A stretch of DNA of 23,008 bases from Planctomycetia bacterium. GTDB lineage: Bacteria; Planctomycetota; Planctomycetia; Gemmatales; Gemmataceae. Under the pieces are notes generated by a model, which was not told where the DNA came from, searched no databases, and saw only the letters and a list, made by a program, of their open reading frames with translations. The position numbers and the translations under genes were made by a program. Shown here one piece after another: positions 9,601 through 15,659 of the stretch (its first letter is position 1; the number at the start of each line of letters is the position of its first letter). The stretch spans positions 1 through 23,008 of the forward strand of contig JANXSH010000625.1 of NCBI GenBank assembly GCA_025356615.1, written 5' to 3'.

Positions 9601-11613
9601 CGCCCCAAGTTCCGCCGACTTCTCGGGCGAGGTCGCCGAGAGGAGGTCATCGAGCTGACGGGCGCGATCGTGGAGCGTTAGCGCGAGGCGGAACGTCGGG
9701 TCGTCCGTTTCCGCCTCGACGAGCCAGGACGCATGGCCCGGCAGCTCGTCGAAGGCGCGATCGCGGGCAGCGTTCGCTTCGCGCAAGATCGCCGCATCGC
9801 GTTGAGCGAGGGTGTAGGCCTGTTTCGCCTCGTCGAAGAGTTTTCGCGCGCTGGCCCAGGACGCCGGGTCGGAGCCGAAGAGCTTATCTTGCCCCAATTG
9901 CCGGCGCTCGTCGCCCCGCGCGACGTGGCCCGCGACGGCGGGGCGAAGGCGCTCGGCGTAGGAGTGCCCTTCGCCCCCGATCGCGAGGGCGGTTTCCTCT
10001 GCCAGGAGACGCATACGCAGCCCATCGCGGATGGCGTCTCCGAGCGTCTCCGGGATCTCGCGGACCGCCCGGTCGCGGGCCAGGAGGACGAGGAAGTGCG
10101 CCTCGGTCGCCCGCGCGGGTCGGAGCGGGTCATCGAGTAGGCGGGCCAACTCGACGGCGCGGTCGAGGTTGCGCGCGGGGTTCTCCGCCGCCCGCCGGAC
10201 GCAGGCGACGAGGAGGTTTCTCCGCGCCAGCGAATCGCCTCGAAGGCGATCCACGACGGCCCGACGCTCGCCCGCTGCGGCCCGCCAGAGCGCCTCGAAA
10301 GGCGGGTACGGATTGGGCACCTCGAGCCGGGTTTGTCCGACGACAGCGGGCATGGCCAGCGTCGCTGAGGTGCAAGTCAGATCGAGGTCGAGTCCCTCGC
10401 GGACGCGCCTCGCCGCCTGACGCGATTGCTCGAGGAGCGCCGGCGCGGCGGGGGAGCCAGCGAGGCGGAATTGCTCGTAGCGCACCAGCCACGCTTGCCA
10501 CAGCCGCCAGTCGCGCGGGACGGCGGCCTGGGCGGCGGCTCGCCGGGTGAAGGCGCGATAGTCGGCCCACCCCGCCGCGATCTCCGGGAGAGGGTCGGCT
10601 GCCGGATCGTCTTCGACCGCTTCGAGGCGGAACGTCAGGGGGGTTTCGCGTGCCCGGCGCTCGCCATCGTCTCGGGGCAGGAGGAGCGTCGTCTGCGTCG
10701 TTCCCCACAGCCGAGCGGCGTCGGCCTCGGTGCGTTCGCCGACGTACTGCATCAGCTCCCAGGCGTCGAGGAGGCCGTCGCCGTTGCGGTCGGCCTTGCC
10801 CGCGAGGCCCGCGAGGAAGTGCGTGGCGAACAGGCTCGTCCGCAGGTCCGCCGAAGGGGATGCGGACTGATCGACCCCCGCCGAGACCACGACGACGAGG
10901 CGCGGGATGGCGGCGATGCGCGGCTCGATTTCGACCACGGCGCGGGCGAAGTCCTCGTCGATCTGGCCCTGAGTCGCGTCCGCGCTCCGAGTAGCGAGGT
11001 CGAGGACGAGGAGCTTGTTTCGGCCCTCGGGCAGTCCGGCGAGGCGGTCGAGGATGGCCGTGAGGCGCAGTCGGTCTTCCGGGTCCGCCGTGGCGTCCTG
11101 GGGAAGGAGGAACGCCCCCTGCCGGTCGGCCCCGCCACGCAGGGAGAAGAAGACGATGGCGGTTTGCTCGGGGGCCTCGTCGAGGCCGCGCGCCCAGTCC
11201 TCGCCGCGACTCAGGGAGGCGACTTGCCGGGCGACACGCAGTCGGCCCGATCGCCGGAACAGGTTCGACAGCGGCGAGGACGTTCCGACCAGTCGGGTGA
11301 ACCGATCCAGCGCCCCGGAAGCCTGCGGGTGGGGTGCCACGGCGAGGTTGTCGGCATAGTCCGCGCCGACGAGGACGAGGCATGCCGGGCCGGGCGGTCG
11401 CAACCAGAGCAACAGCCAGACGAGAGCCGTCGCCACACCCAGGACGAGGGCGAAGACCCCGGCGAGCCGACCGACGGGAACGCGAGAGGAGGACGACGGC
11501 CCCCCGACGGGCGGATGACGCCAGGCGGGGGTCTCCCCGGCCCGCACGGTCGGCCCCGGATCGACCCTGTCGGGACGCCATCCGGGAGACGAACTCGGAG
11601 GTCGGCTTGTCAT
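6688..11613 (-). CDS. Membrane-anchored pseudo-caspase with EF-hand and vWA domain
   Basis: A 1641-residue protein of unknown function and first gene of a two-gene operon. After a Pro/Ser-rich cytoplasmic stretch comes one membrane helix (about 49-71), then a caspase-like fold (about 78-315). The catalytic His position reads SLRG (157-160) and the Cys position DLATRS (205-210), so the usual dyad is missing. A canonical EF-hand loop is at 275-286 (D275, N277, D279, E286). A long helical region (about 330-900) leads to a vWA domain (about 1075-1270) whose metal-site motif DCSGS (1083-1087) is intact, with SDGDD near 1200. The C-terminal ~350 residues are beta-rich and unrecognised. The start ATG has only a weak ribosome site, but no better start is upstream. 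Intact vWA next to a dead caspase fold suggests metal-dependent binding of a partner, not proteolysis (inference). Confidence 0.82.
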   Translation of the reverse strand: MTSRPPSSSPGWRPDRVDPGPTVRAGETPAWRHPPVGGPSSSSRVPVGRLAGVFALVLGVATALVWLLLWLRPPGPACLVLVGADYADNLAVAPHPQASGALDRFTRLVGTSSPLSNLFRRSGRLRVARQVASLSRGEDWARGLDEAPEQTAIVFFSLRGGADRQGAFLLPQDATADPEDRLRLTAILDRLAGLPEGRNKLLVLDLATRSADATQGQIDEDFARAVVEIEPRIAAIPRLVVVVSAGVDQSASPSADLRTSLFATHFLAGLAGKADRNGDGLLDAWELMQYVGERTEADAARLWGTTQTTLLLPRDDGERRARETPLTFRLEAVEDDPAADPLPEIAAGWADYRAFTRRAAAQAAVPRDWRLWQAWLVRYEQFRLAGSPAAPALLEQSRQAARRVREGLDLDLTCTSATLAMPAVVGQTRLEVPNPYPPFEALWRAAAGERRAVVDRLRGDSLARRNLLVACVRRAAENPARNLDRAVELARLLDDPLRPARATEAHFLVLLARDRAVREIPETLGDAIRDGLRMRLLAEETALAIGGEGHSYAERLRPAVAGHVARGDERRQLGQDKLFGSDPASWASARKLFDEAKQAYTLAQRDAAILREANAARDRAFDELPGHASWLVEAETDDPTFRLALTLHDRARQLDDLLSATSPEKSAELGALAQETQAGMARLRVRLDAFAQSCDSEASKAGRAVVALRDPDIDAGTRSRLLGKLARLERMGRTQGEVKVVTAQDQETLGKQRAVRQGRLALAALGPALFDQLGGDTADVYADVEPRVRRPDLGPGWSQILRWAGDQIGSRRRAIPRRAEDGVARARKNPDDAGADLRPADRLSRLLDAGQWQKTRDDAPAMVRRQEVQELLAWQATRTHRDHWFGDDDGLTPYYRVIAREFLRDSLAVDAFARKEVASISRLRANLEREDRITLDVPTKRHMIPGDRLVLAAKIRRGAEIGGEPVLWARPDEPVEFADAGSSARVPLASGEAATVRVLSRELDQGEAAPPNEATPRPSQVTWSGYFRGQKPVASTPIDLHPAAESVRVEYARPPKAGVAVRAEESLFAEHGQGQGGVALVFDCSGSVGAVGTEERTRKSVATQTLRRILEKIPRGTRVSLWIFGQAVPPGNTVVKVEETVRRVSEPATWAASTQEIDDLVGRVEAETPWNQSPVTSAILSARADLLTVKGFRHLIVLSDGDDNRIDKDKAANPKAEPIAELLTKRMAGTNIAVHLVGFAGADGKPEPALEKNFGVVTKLSPPGTLTTVDRTGPLSDALSQSMRLQLDYRLTAGSRLRVLPVALRQDPSLLPAPIADEPTWGAEVARPGENDRWVHLPREGDYRLGISRLELDREVRLGAGDYLLLQLGPGRRSCRRAIWSREPSLALRPNREANGWRTAVVQNQLLAGRALQMLVSVEKLPEPNEVPAQVRPEDLWLEVKPASGKTRPVVQWGEVVGHPAPAWGVDSPGWPTEVMPRVKAWWREDSGNADRVLRAEADFRDPLALRGEFVVAGQKVMIEGVSVEQRWVSVTPTKRERRWCLVLRASHDAGKPMWSRIAGFSGQEHRHYLEAGRYVGLFWAGAEDDEATIRSRAGAVGSIRLIGAGAFTKTAGEVGHAADFEDLVTPASTPPRPEPLLVWP

Positions 11614-11713
11614 GGATGTACTACCGCTGAGGCTCAGGGTGGAAGAGGCTATCGTCTGGTATCGACCGGCGGAGTCGCTCGTTCCCCTCGGACTGGGTCA
11701 CATAGGATCTCGA

Positions 11714-11732
11714 CATCCCCTCGGGGAGGATG
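11714..11732. promoter_or_regulatory. Imperfect palindrome in divergent control region (possible operator)
   Basis: CATCCCCTCGGGGAGGATG is a 19-bp near-palindrome with outer CATCC/GGATG arms. It overlaps the possible -35 box of the plus-strand signalling pair and lies about 100 bp upstream of the minus-strand pseudo-caspase gene, where a regulator could affect both directions. Confidence 0.3.
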
Positions 11733-11758
11733 ACTCGGCCGTCTAAATCGATTATAGT
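11730..11758 (+). promoter_or_regulatory. Possible sigma-70-type promoter of the receiver gene
   Basis: ATGACT (11730-11735, four matches to TTGACA) is spaced 17 bp from TATAGT (11753-11758, five matches to TATAAT), and the -10 box is 44 bp before the ATG at 11803. The same AT-rich patch reads TATAAT on the minus strand (11756-11751), which could serve the divergent gene, but with no good -35. Confidence 0.35.
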
Positions 11759-11802
11759 GACATCTCCGGTGCAGTGGTGCGTAAAGATCAGGGGGGGCGG
11801 CG

Positions 11803-12180
11803 ATGGCGAAGATCCTGCTAGTCGAGGACAACGAGATGAATCGTGACATGCTGTCGCGCCGTCTCCTGCGGAAAGGGCACGAGATCACGATGGCCGTCGA
11901 CGGCGCGCAGGGCGTCGAGATGGCGAAGGCCCAGTTGCCGGACCTCATCCTCATGGACATGAGCCTGCCGGTCATCGACGGTTGGGAGGCGACCCGGCAA
12001 CTGAAGGCCGACGACGCCACGCGGTCGATTCCGGTGATCGCGCTGACGGCGCACGCGATGGCCGGGGACCAGGAGAAGGCGCTCGAGGCCGGGTGCGACG
12101 ACTACGACACCAAGCCCGTCGAACTGCCCCGGCTGCTCGGCAAGATCGACGCACTCCTGGCACGAAAGGCGACTCCATGA
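11803..12180 (+). CDS. Single-domain CheY-like response regulator
   Basis: A 125-residue receiver domain with no output domain, so it probably acts by protein contact when phosphorylated. The acidic pair E8/D9, phosphoacceptor Asp52 (LILMDMSLP), Thr82 and Lys104 (TKPVE) are all present. A G-rich ribosome site precedes the ATG. Its stop overlaps the next gene's start (ATGA at 12177-12180), which points to translational coupling and a shared pathway with the HisKA-receiver protein. It is divergent from the pseudo-caspase operon, with a 189-bp shared control region. The sequence resembles receivers of the DivK type (VEDNEMNRDMLSRRL), but no partner is proven. Confidence 0.93.
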   Translation: MAKILLVEDNEMNRDMLSRRLLRKGHEITMAVDGAQGVEMAKAQLPDLILMDMSLPVIDGWEATRQLKADDATRSIPVIALTAHAMAGDQEKALEAGCDDYDTKPVELPRLLGKIDALLARKATP

Positions 12181-13373
12181 TCGCCCCCGGCGTGCCCCTT
12201 TCGGCGACCGCGCAGGGCGAGCTGAGGCACGACCTGCGCACGCCGTTCAACGGCGTCCTGGGCTACTCCGACATGCTGCTGGAGTCGGCGGACGAGGACG
12301 GACACGAGGCGCTCGTGCCGGGGCTGAAGGACCTGGTCGCCTCGGCCCGCGACCTGCTGTCGTCGATCAACGCCGAACTCGCCCCGGACCGGGAACTCTA
12401 CCCGGCGGCCCTCGAAGCGCTGGGCCGGTCGGTCCTGGCACGGGCCGTCGATCTCCACACGCGCATCGACGGGCTGATAGACCTGGCGCGGGAGGGGTCG
12501 CCCGACGCTCTGGGCGACCTCGGCAAGATCCAGAGCGCCCTGACCCAACTCTCGGGCCTGGCGAGAGATCGGCTGGCGCGAAGTTCGTCGGACACCGCCG
12601 AGACGCCCAAGGAGGTGCCCCCCGACGAGGCGAGGACACTTAGCCTGCTGCCATCCAAGCCGCTGTCCGGCGTCGCGCTGGTGGTGGACGACAACGAGAT
12701 GAACCGCGACCTGCTGACGCGCCGACTCGAGCGCGAGGGCTGCGGCTCCGCCCAGGCCGCGAGCGGTGCGGAGGCGCTCGAACTCCTCTCGAGGGGCGGC
12801 TTCGACGTGGTGCTGCTCGACGTGCTGATGCCGGGCCTCGACGGCTACGAGGTGCTTCGCCGCATCAAGGCGACGCCGTCCTTGCGCGACCTCCCGGTCA
12901 TCATGATCTCGTCGCTCGACGAGATGTCGAGCGTCGTGCGCTGCATCGAGATGGGGGCCGAGGACTACCTGCCCAAGCCGTTCGACCCGGTCCTCTTGCG
13001 CGCCCGCGTCGGCGCGTCGCTGGAGAAGAAGCACCTCCGTGACCGGGAGCTGGACTACCTCCGCTGCGTCGCGGCCATCGCCGAGGCCGCCGCCGCCGTC
13101 GAAACGCGGACGTTCCAGGTCGAGAGCCTCGACGCGATCGCCACCCGGACCGACGAACTGGGTCAACTCGCGCGCGTGATGCAGCGCGCCGCCGTCCAGT
13201 TGAAGGCCCGCGAGCAGAAGTTGCAGCAGGAGGTCGCCCAGCTCCGAATCGAGATCGACCTCGTGCGCGTCGGGCAGCAGGTCAACGAGGTGACGGGCGG
13301 CGACCTGTATTCGTCGCTCAAGGACGCCCGAAAACGTCTGGAGGAGCGCCGCCGGCACAAGCCGGATTCGTGA
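12177..13373 (+). CDS. HisKA-like, receiver and coiled-coil signalling protein without ATPase domain
   Basis: A 398-residue two-component protein of unusual make-up. The N-terminus carries an H-box (LRHDLRTPFNGVLGYSD; His18) like the dimerisation domain of histidine kinases, but no HATPase domain follows (no N, G1 or G2 boxes). A complete receiver spans about 164-285 with D171/D172, phosphoacceptor Asp215 (VVLLDVLMPG) and Lys267 (PKPFD). Residues about 286-395 are a long helical, HAMP-like and coiled-coil tail with RIEID near 357-361, of the kind that precedes the output domain in some cyclase-type regulators, but no output domain follows. The start ATG overlaps the previous gene's TGA. It may be a phosphorelay scaffold or phosphotransfer protein serving an ATPase encoded elsewhere (inference). 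A longer upstream in-frame extension runs over the receiver gene and is rejected. Confidence 0.85.
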   Translation: MIAPGVPLSATAQGELRHDLRTPFNGVLGYSDMLLESADEDGHEALVPGLKDLVASARDLLSSINAELAPDRELYPAALEALGRSVLARAVDLHTRIDGLIDLAREGSPDALGDLGKIQSALTQLSGLARDRLARSSSDTAETPKEVPPDEARTLSLLPSKPLSGVALVVDDNEMNRDLLTRRLEREGCGSAQAASGAEALELLSRGGFDVVLLDVLMPGLDGYEVLRRIKATPSLRDLPVIMISSLDEMSSVVRCIEMGAEDYLPKPFDPVLLRARVGASLEKKHLRDRELDYLRCVAAIAEAAAAVETRTFQVESLDAIATRTDELGQLARVMQRAAVQLKAREQKLQQEVAQLRIEIDLVRVGQQVNEVTGGDLYSSLKDARKRLEERRRHKPDS

Positions 13374-13395
13374 AATGAATGAGATTCTCGTCGCG

Positions 13396-13500
13396 GTCAG
13401 GGAGGACGAAATAAGCCCGACGCGCAAGCGAGGGAAGCCGAACATGACCGAGGGTGTGTACTAACCCCTCGCTTGCGCGTCGGGCTAAACGTTCCCTGAC
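13396..13500. repeat. Long inverted repeat (dispersed planctomycete-type palindrome)
   Basis: The arms 13396-13434 and 13466-13500 mirror each other: both carry GTCAGGGA at the outside and CCCGACGCGCAAGCGAGGG inside, with about 31 bp between. It lies between the signalling pair and the lactonase gene and could end the upstream transcript. From memory, this GCGCAAGCGAGGG element recurs in planctomycete genomes, but I cannot confirm it here. Confidence 0.8.
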
Positions 13501-13547
13501 AGCGATGTTTATACCCTGTATTCCCCTCTCTCCCGGAGTCAATCCCC

Positions 13548-14606
13548 ATGCGTTGGCTACTCGCCTCCCTCCTCTTCCTCTCCGCCTCGACCCCCCTCCT
13601 TGCCGAGACGATCGTCTATGTGTCCGTCGCCGACGAGCGCAAGATCGCCGCGTACCGGATGGCGGGCGACGGGAAACTGACCCACCTTCGGGATACGAAA
13701 GTGCCCGGCCAGGCCGCCGCCCTTACGACCGACCCGGCCCGCAAGTTCCTCTTCGCCTCCCTGCGGGAAGAGGGCAAGCTCGCGTCGTTCCGCATCGACC
13801 CGAAGACGGGCGGGTTGACCGCCGTCAGCGTCATCCCCGCCGGGGCGGACCCGGCGCAGCTATCGACCGACCGGAAGGGGAAGTTCCTCTTCACGGCGTA
13901 CTACGTCGCCGCCAAGGTGACTGTCCACAAGATCGGGCCGAACGGCGAGTTGAACGAGAAGCCCGATCAAGAGATCGCCACCGCCGAGAAGGCCCACGCG
14001 ATCATGGCGGACGCGACGAATCGCTTCGTGTTCGTCCCGCACACCGGCCCCAACGCCATCTTCCAGTTCCGCCTCGACGCCGACACGGGCCGACTCACGC
14101 CCGCGAAGCCCGCGAAGATCGAGAGGGGGAAGGACACCGGGCCGAGGCACCTCGTCTTCCACCCGACGAAGGAGATCGCCTACGTCGTCAACGAGCAGGG
14201 CGGGAGCGTGACCTCGTACACCTTCGAGGGCGGGAAACTGGAGCCGATCCAGACACTCTCGACGCTGCCGAGCGATTACCACGGGACGATCGCCTGCGCC
14301 GAGATCCGCATCCACCCGACGGGGAAGTTCCTCTACGCGGCCAATCGTGGGCACGAGAGTCTCGCGATGTTCGCGATCGACGGGGCCGGCAAACTCTCGT
14401 CGCTGGGCCGGGAGCCGACGGAGAGTAACCCCCGGTCGTTCGACATCGACCCGTCGGGGAAGTTCCTCTACGCCGCCGGCGAGTCGTCGGGCAAACTGGC
14501 GTGCTATCGCATCGACGCCAAGTCGGGCAAGCTAACCCGGTTCGCGACGCCGGAGGTGGGCAAGACGCCCTGGTGGGTGATGGCCGTCGAGTTGCCGGGG
14601 AAGTGA
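13548..14606 (+). CDS. Secreted beta-propeller lactonase family protein (6-phosphogluconolactonase-like)
   Basis: A 352-residue protein with a clear signal peptide (MRWLLASLLFLSASTPLLA, 1-19), so it is probably exported. The mature part is a seven-bladed propeller of the YbhE/Pgl type (COG2706), shown by repeated blades with GKFLF or GKFLY turns, KPAKIERGKDTGPRHLVFHP, and the YAANRGHESLAMFAID segment. Cytoplasmic members hydrolyse 6-phosphogluconolactone; an exported copy may act on another lactone or only bind ligands, so the substrate is open. CGGAG lies 9 nt before the ATG. It is separated from the upstream signalling pair by a long inverted repeat and is likely its own transcript. It converges with scpB. 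Confidence 0.9.
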   Translation: MRWLLASLLFLSASTPLLAETIVYVSVADERKIAAYRMAGDGKLTHLRDTKVPGQAAALTTDPARKFLFASLREEGKLASFRIDPKTGGLTAVSVIPAGADPAQLSTDRKGKFLFTAYYVAAKVTVHKIGPNGELNEKPDQEIATAEKAHAIMADATNRFVFVPHTGPNAIFQFRLDADTGRLTPAKPAKIERGKDTGPRHLVFHPTKEIAYVVNEQGGSVTSYTFEGGKLEPIQTLSTLPSDYHGTIACAEIRIHPTGKFLYAANRGHESLAMFAIDGAGKLSSLGREPTESNPRSFDIDPSGKFLYAAGESSGKLACYRIDAKSGKLTRFATPEVGKTPWWVMAVELPGK

Positions 14607-14616
14607 ACTCGAATCC

Positions 14617-14630
14617 GTCAGGATCCTGAC
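14617..14630. terminator. Perfect palindrome between convergent genes
   Basis: GTCAGGATCCTGAC is a perfect 14-bp palindrome placed 11 bp after the lactonase stop and 33 bp beyond the scpB stop, followed by CAAATTTG. Its position between convergent genes suits a two-way terminator or mRNA end, but the loop would be very tight. Confidence 0.4.
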
Positions 14631-14662
14631 CAAATTTGTCCGCGCCCAGCCAACCATCGCCC

Positions 14663-15213
14663 CTACAGCTTCTGCAAATCGGCCGTCCGGGGCAGGTCGT
14701 CGAGGCCGCGCAGCTGGAACAGCTGGAGGAATCGGACCGTCGTCGAGTAGACCGCCTCGCCGTCGGGACCGCCCTTGCCGAGGGAGACGAGGCCGAGGCG
14801 GACGAGCTGGCGCAACAGCGCGAGCGAGTCGGCCCCGCGCAGGCTGTCCACCTCGTGCCGCGTCACGGGCTGGCGGTAGGCGACGAGTGAGAGCGTGTCG
14901 AGCGCCGGCGGCGAAAGGCGCGCCTCGTCTGCCCGCCGCTGAGCCGCCGGCGGACCTCGCAGAACGCGGGGCGGAGGACGAGTTCGTACCCCTGGTCGCG
15001 CCGGCCGACGCGGTACGGCCGGCCCTGGGCGCGATAGTCGCGGTCGAGCGTGGCGATGGCCAGGGCGAATTGTTCGGGGGCCAGGCCGCGAATCGTCTCG
15101 CAGGCGCGTGCCGCCGTCAGGGGCGGCCCGCCGACGAACAGCAGTGCTTCGACGATGCGCTCGAGCGGCGGCGGGGCCGACTCGTCCAGCGTAAGAGCGG
15201 GTGCGCCGATCAA
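14663..15213 (-). pseudogene. scpB: Segregation and condensation protein B, split by a one-base frameshift
   Basis: ScpB joins ScpA and SMC in the condensin complex that compacts chromosomes. The N-terminal part starts at a TTG (15213-15211) that overlaps the DUF420 stop as TTGA and reads PPLERIVEALLFVGGPPLT, a typical ScpB beginning, through EVRRRLSGG. In that frame translation then runs off into a stop at 14863. One base earlier, the frame continues with ADEARLSPPALDTLSLVAYR and the winged-helix segment TRHEVDSLRG to the TAG at 14663. Adding one G near 14931-14935 (GGCGGGC on the coding strand) restores 183 residues, the normal length for the family. Both halves are well conserved, so this is a recent mutation, a sequencing error in a G-run, or less likely a -1 recoding site. 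No scpA lies beside it. Confidence 0.75.
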
Positions 15214-15605
15214 AGGAAGAAGATCCCCGTAATGAACATGCCGACCCACGCGACGCCGAAGAAGCACGCCAGCGTGAGGTGGATCGTTCGGTGTCGCTTC
15301 AGGCCGGTGTAGAGCATGGCAGGCATCAGCAGCAACGACGGGATCGAGAAGCACAGGTGGATGCGCAGGTTGCGCGCCAGGTCCGGCTTGCCCCGGATGT
15401 AGTCGAAGACCTCCGGCTCGATGAACCGGATGACGACCTCGAGGCCGAGGACGGCCGCCAGCGTGAGGATGAAGAAGGCGAGGTTGATGCGCCCGTGCAG
15501 GCGAACCCTCCCCCTGGCGAGGGCGACCAGCGAGGCCGCGAGCAGCACCGTCACGGCGGCGACCGCGACCTTCAGTGTCAGGATGACGTTCTCCCCGGTC
15601 AGCAC
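15210..15605 (-). CDS. DUF420 (YozB-like) integral membrane protein
   Basis: A protein of about 131 residues with four predicted membrane helices and the DUF420 pattern: a short first helix (VAVAAVTVLLAASLVAL), RLHGRIN, a helix ending before RFIEPEVFDYI, then RIHLCFSIPSLLLMPAML, GLKRHRTIH and a final helix ending in GMFITGIFFL. Conserved His residues in the RLH, RIH and KRHRTIH segments fit a haem- or copper-related role; DUF420 genes are often found near cytochrome oxidase assembly genes, but none are visible here. I prefer the GTG at 15605, with AGAAGGGGG just upstream, over an in-frame GTG at 15656 that would take in the palindrome at 15628-15641. Its stop overlaps the scpB TTG start. Confidence 0.78.
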   Translation of the reverse strand: MLTGENVILTLKVAVAAVTVLLAASLVALARGRVRLHGRINLAFFILTLAAVLGLEVVIRFIEPEVFDYIRGKPDLARNLRIHLCFSIPSLLLMPAMLYTGLKRHRTIHLTLACFFGVAWVGMFITGIFFL

Positions 15606-15627
15606 GCGGCCCCCTTCTGTCGTTGCC

Positions 15628-15641
15628 CGAACGATCGTTCG
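15628..15641. promoter_or_regulatory. Perfect CGAAC-N4-GTTCG palindrome, LexA-box-like
   Basis: CGAACGATCGTTCG is a perfect 14-bp palindrome with the CGAAC/GTTCG half-sites known for LexA boxes in Gram-positive bacteria; it differs from that consensus at one central base. It lies in the short gap between the DnaA-family stop (15660) and the preferred DUF420 start (15605). An overlapping GTTC-GCG-GAAC palindrome follows at 15638-15648. Confidence 0.4.
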
Positions 15642-15659
15642 CGGAACAATTGCCACACA

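Noticed and set aside
12102..13445. 447-codon minus-strand frame
   Set aside because: It is antisense to the HisKA-receiver gene and has no domain pattern.
14925..14940. Programmed -1 frameshift site in scpB
   Set aside because: The CGGCGGGC stretch is not a standard slippery heptamer and no stimulating structure was evident, so a missing base is the simpler explanation.
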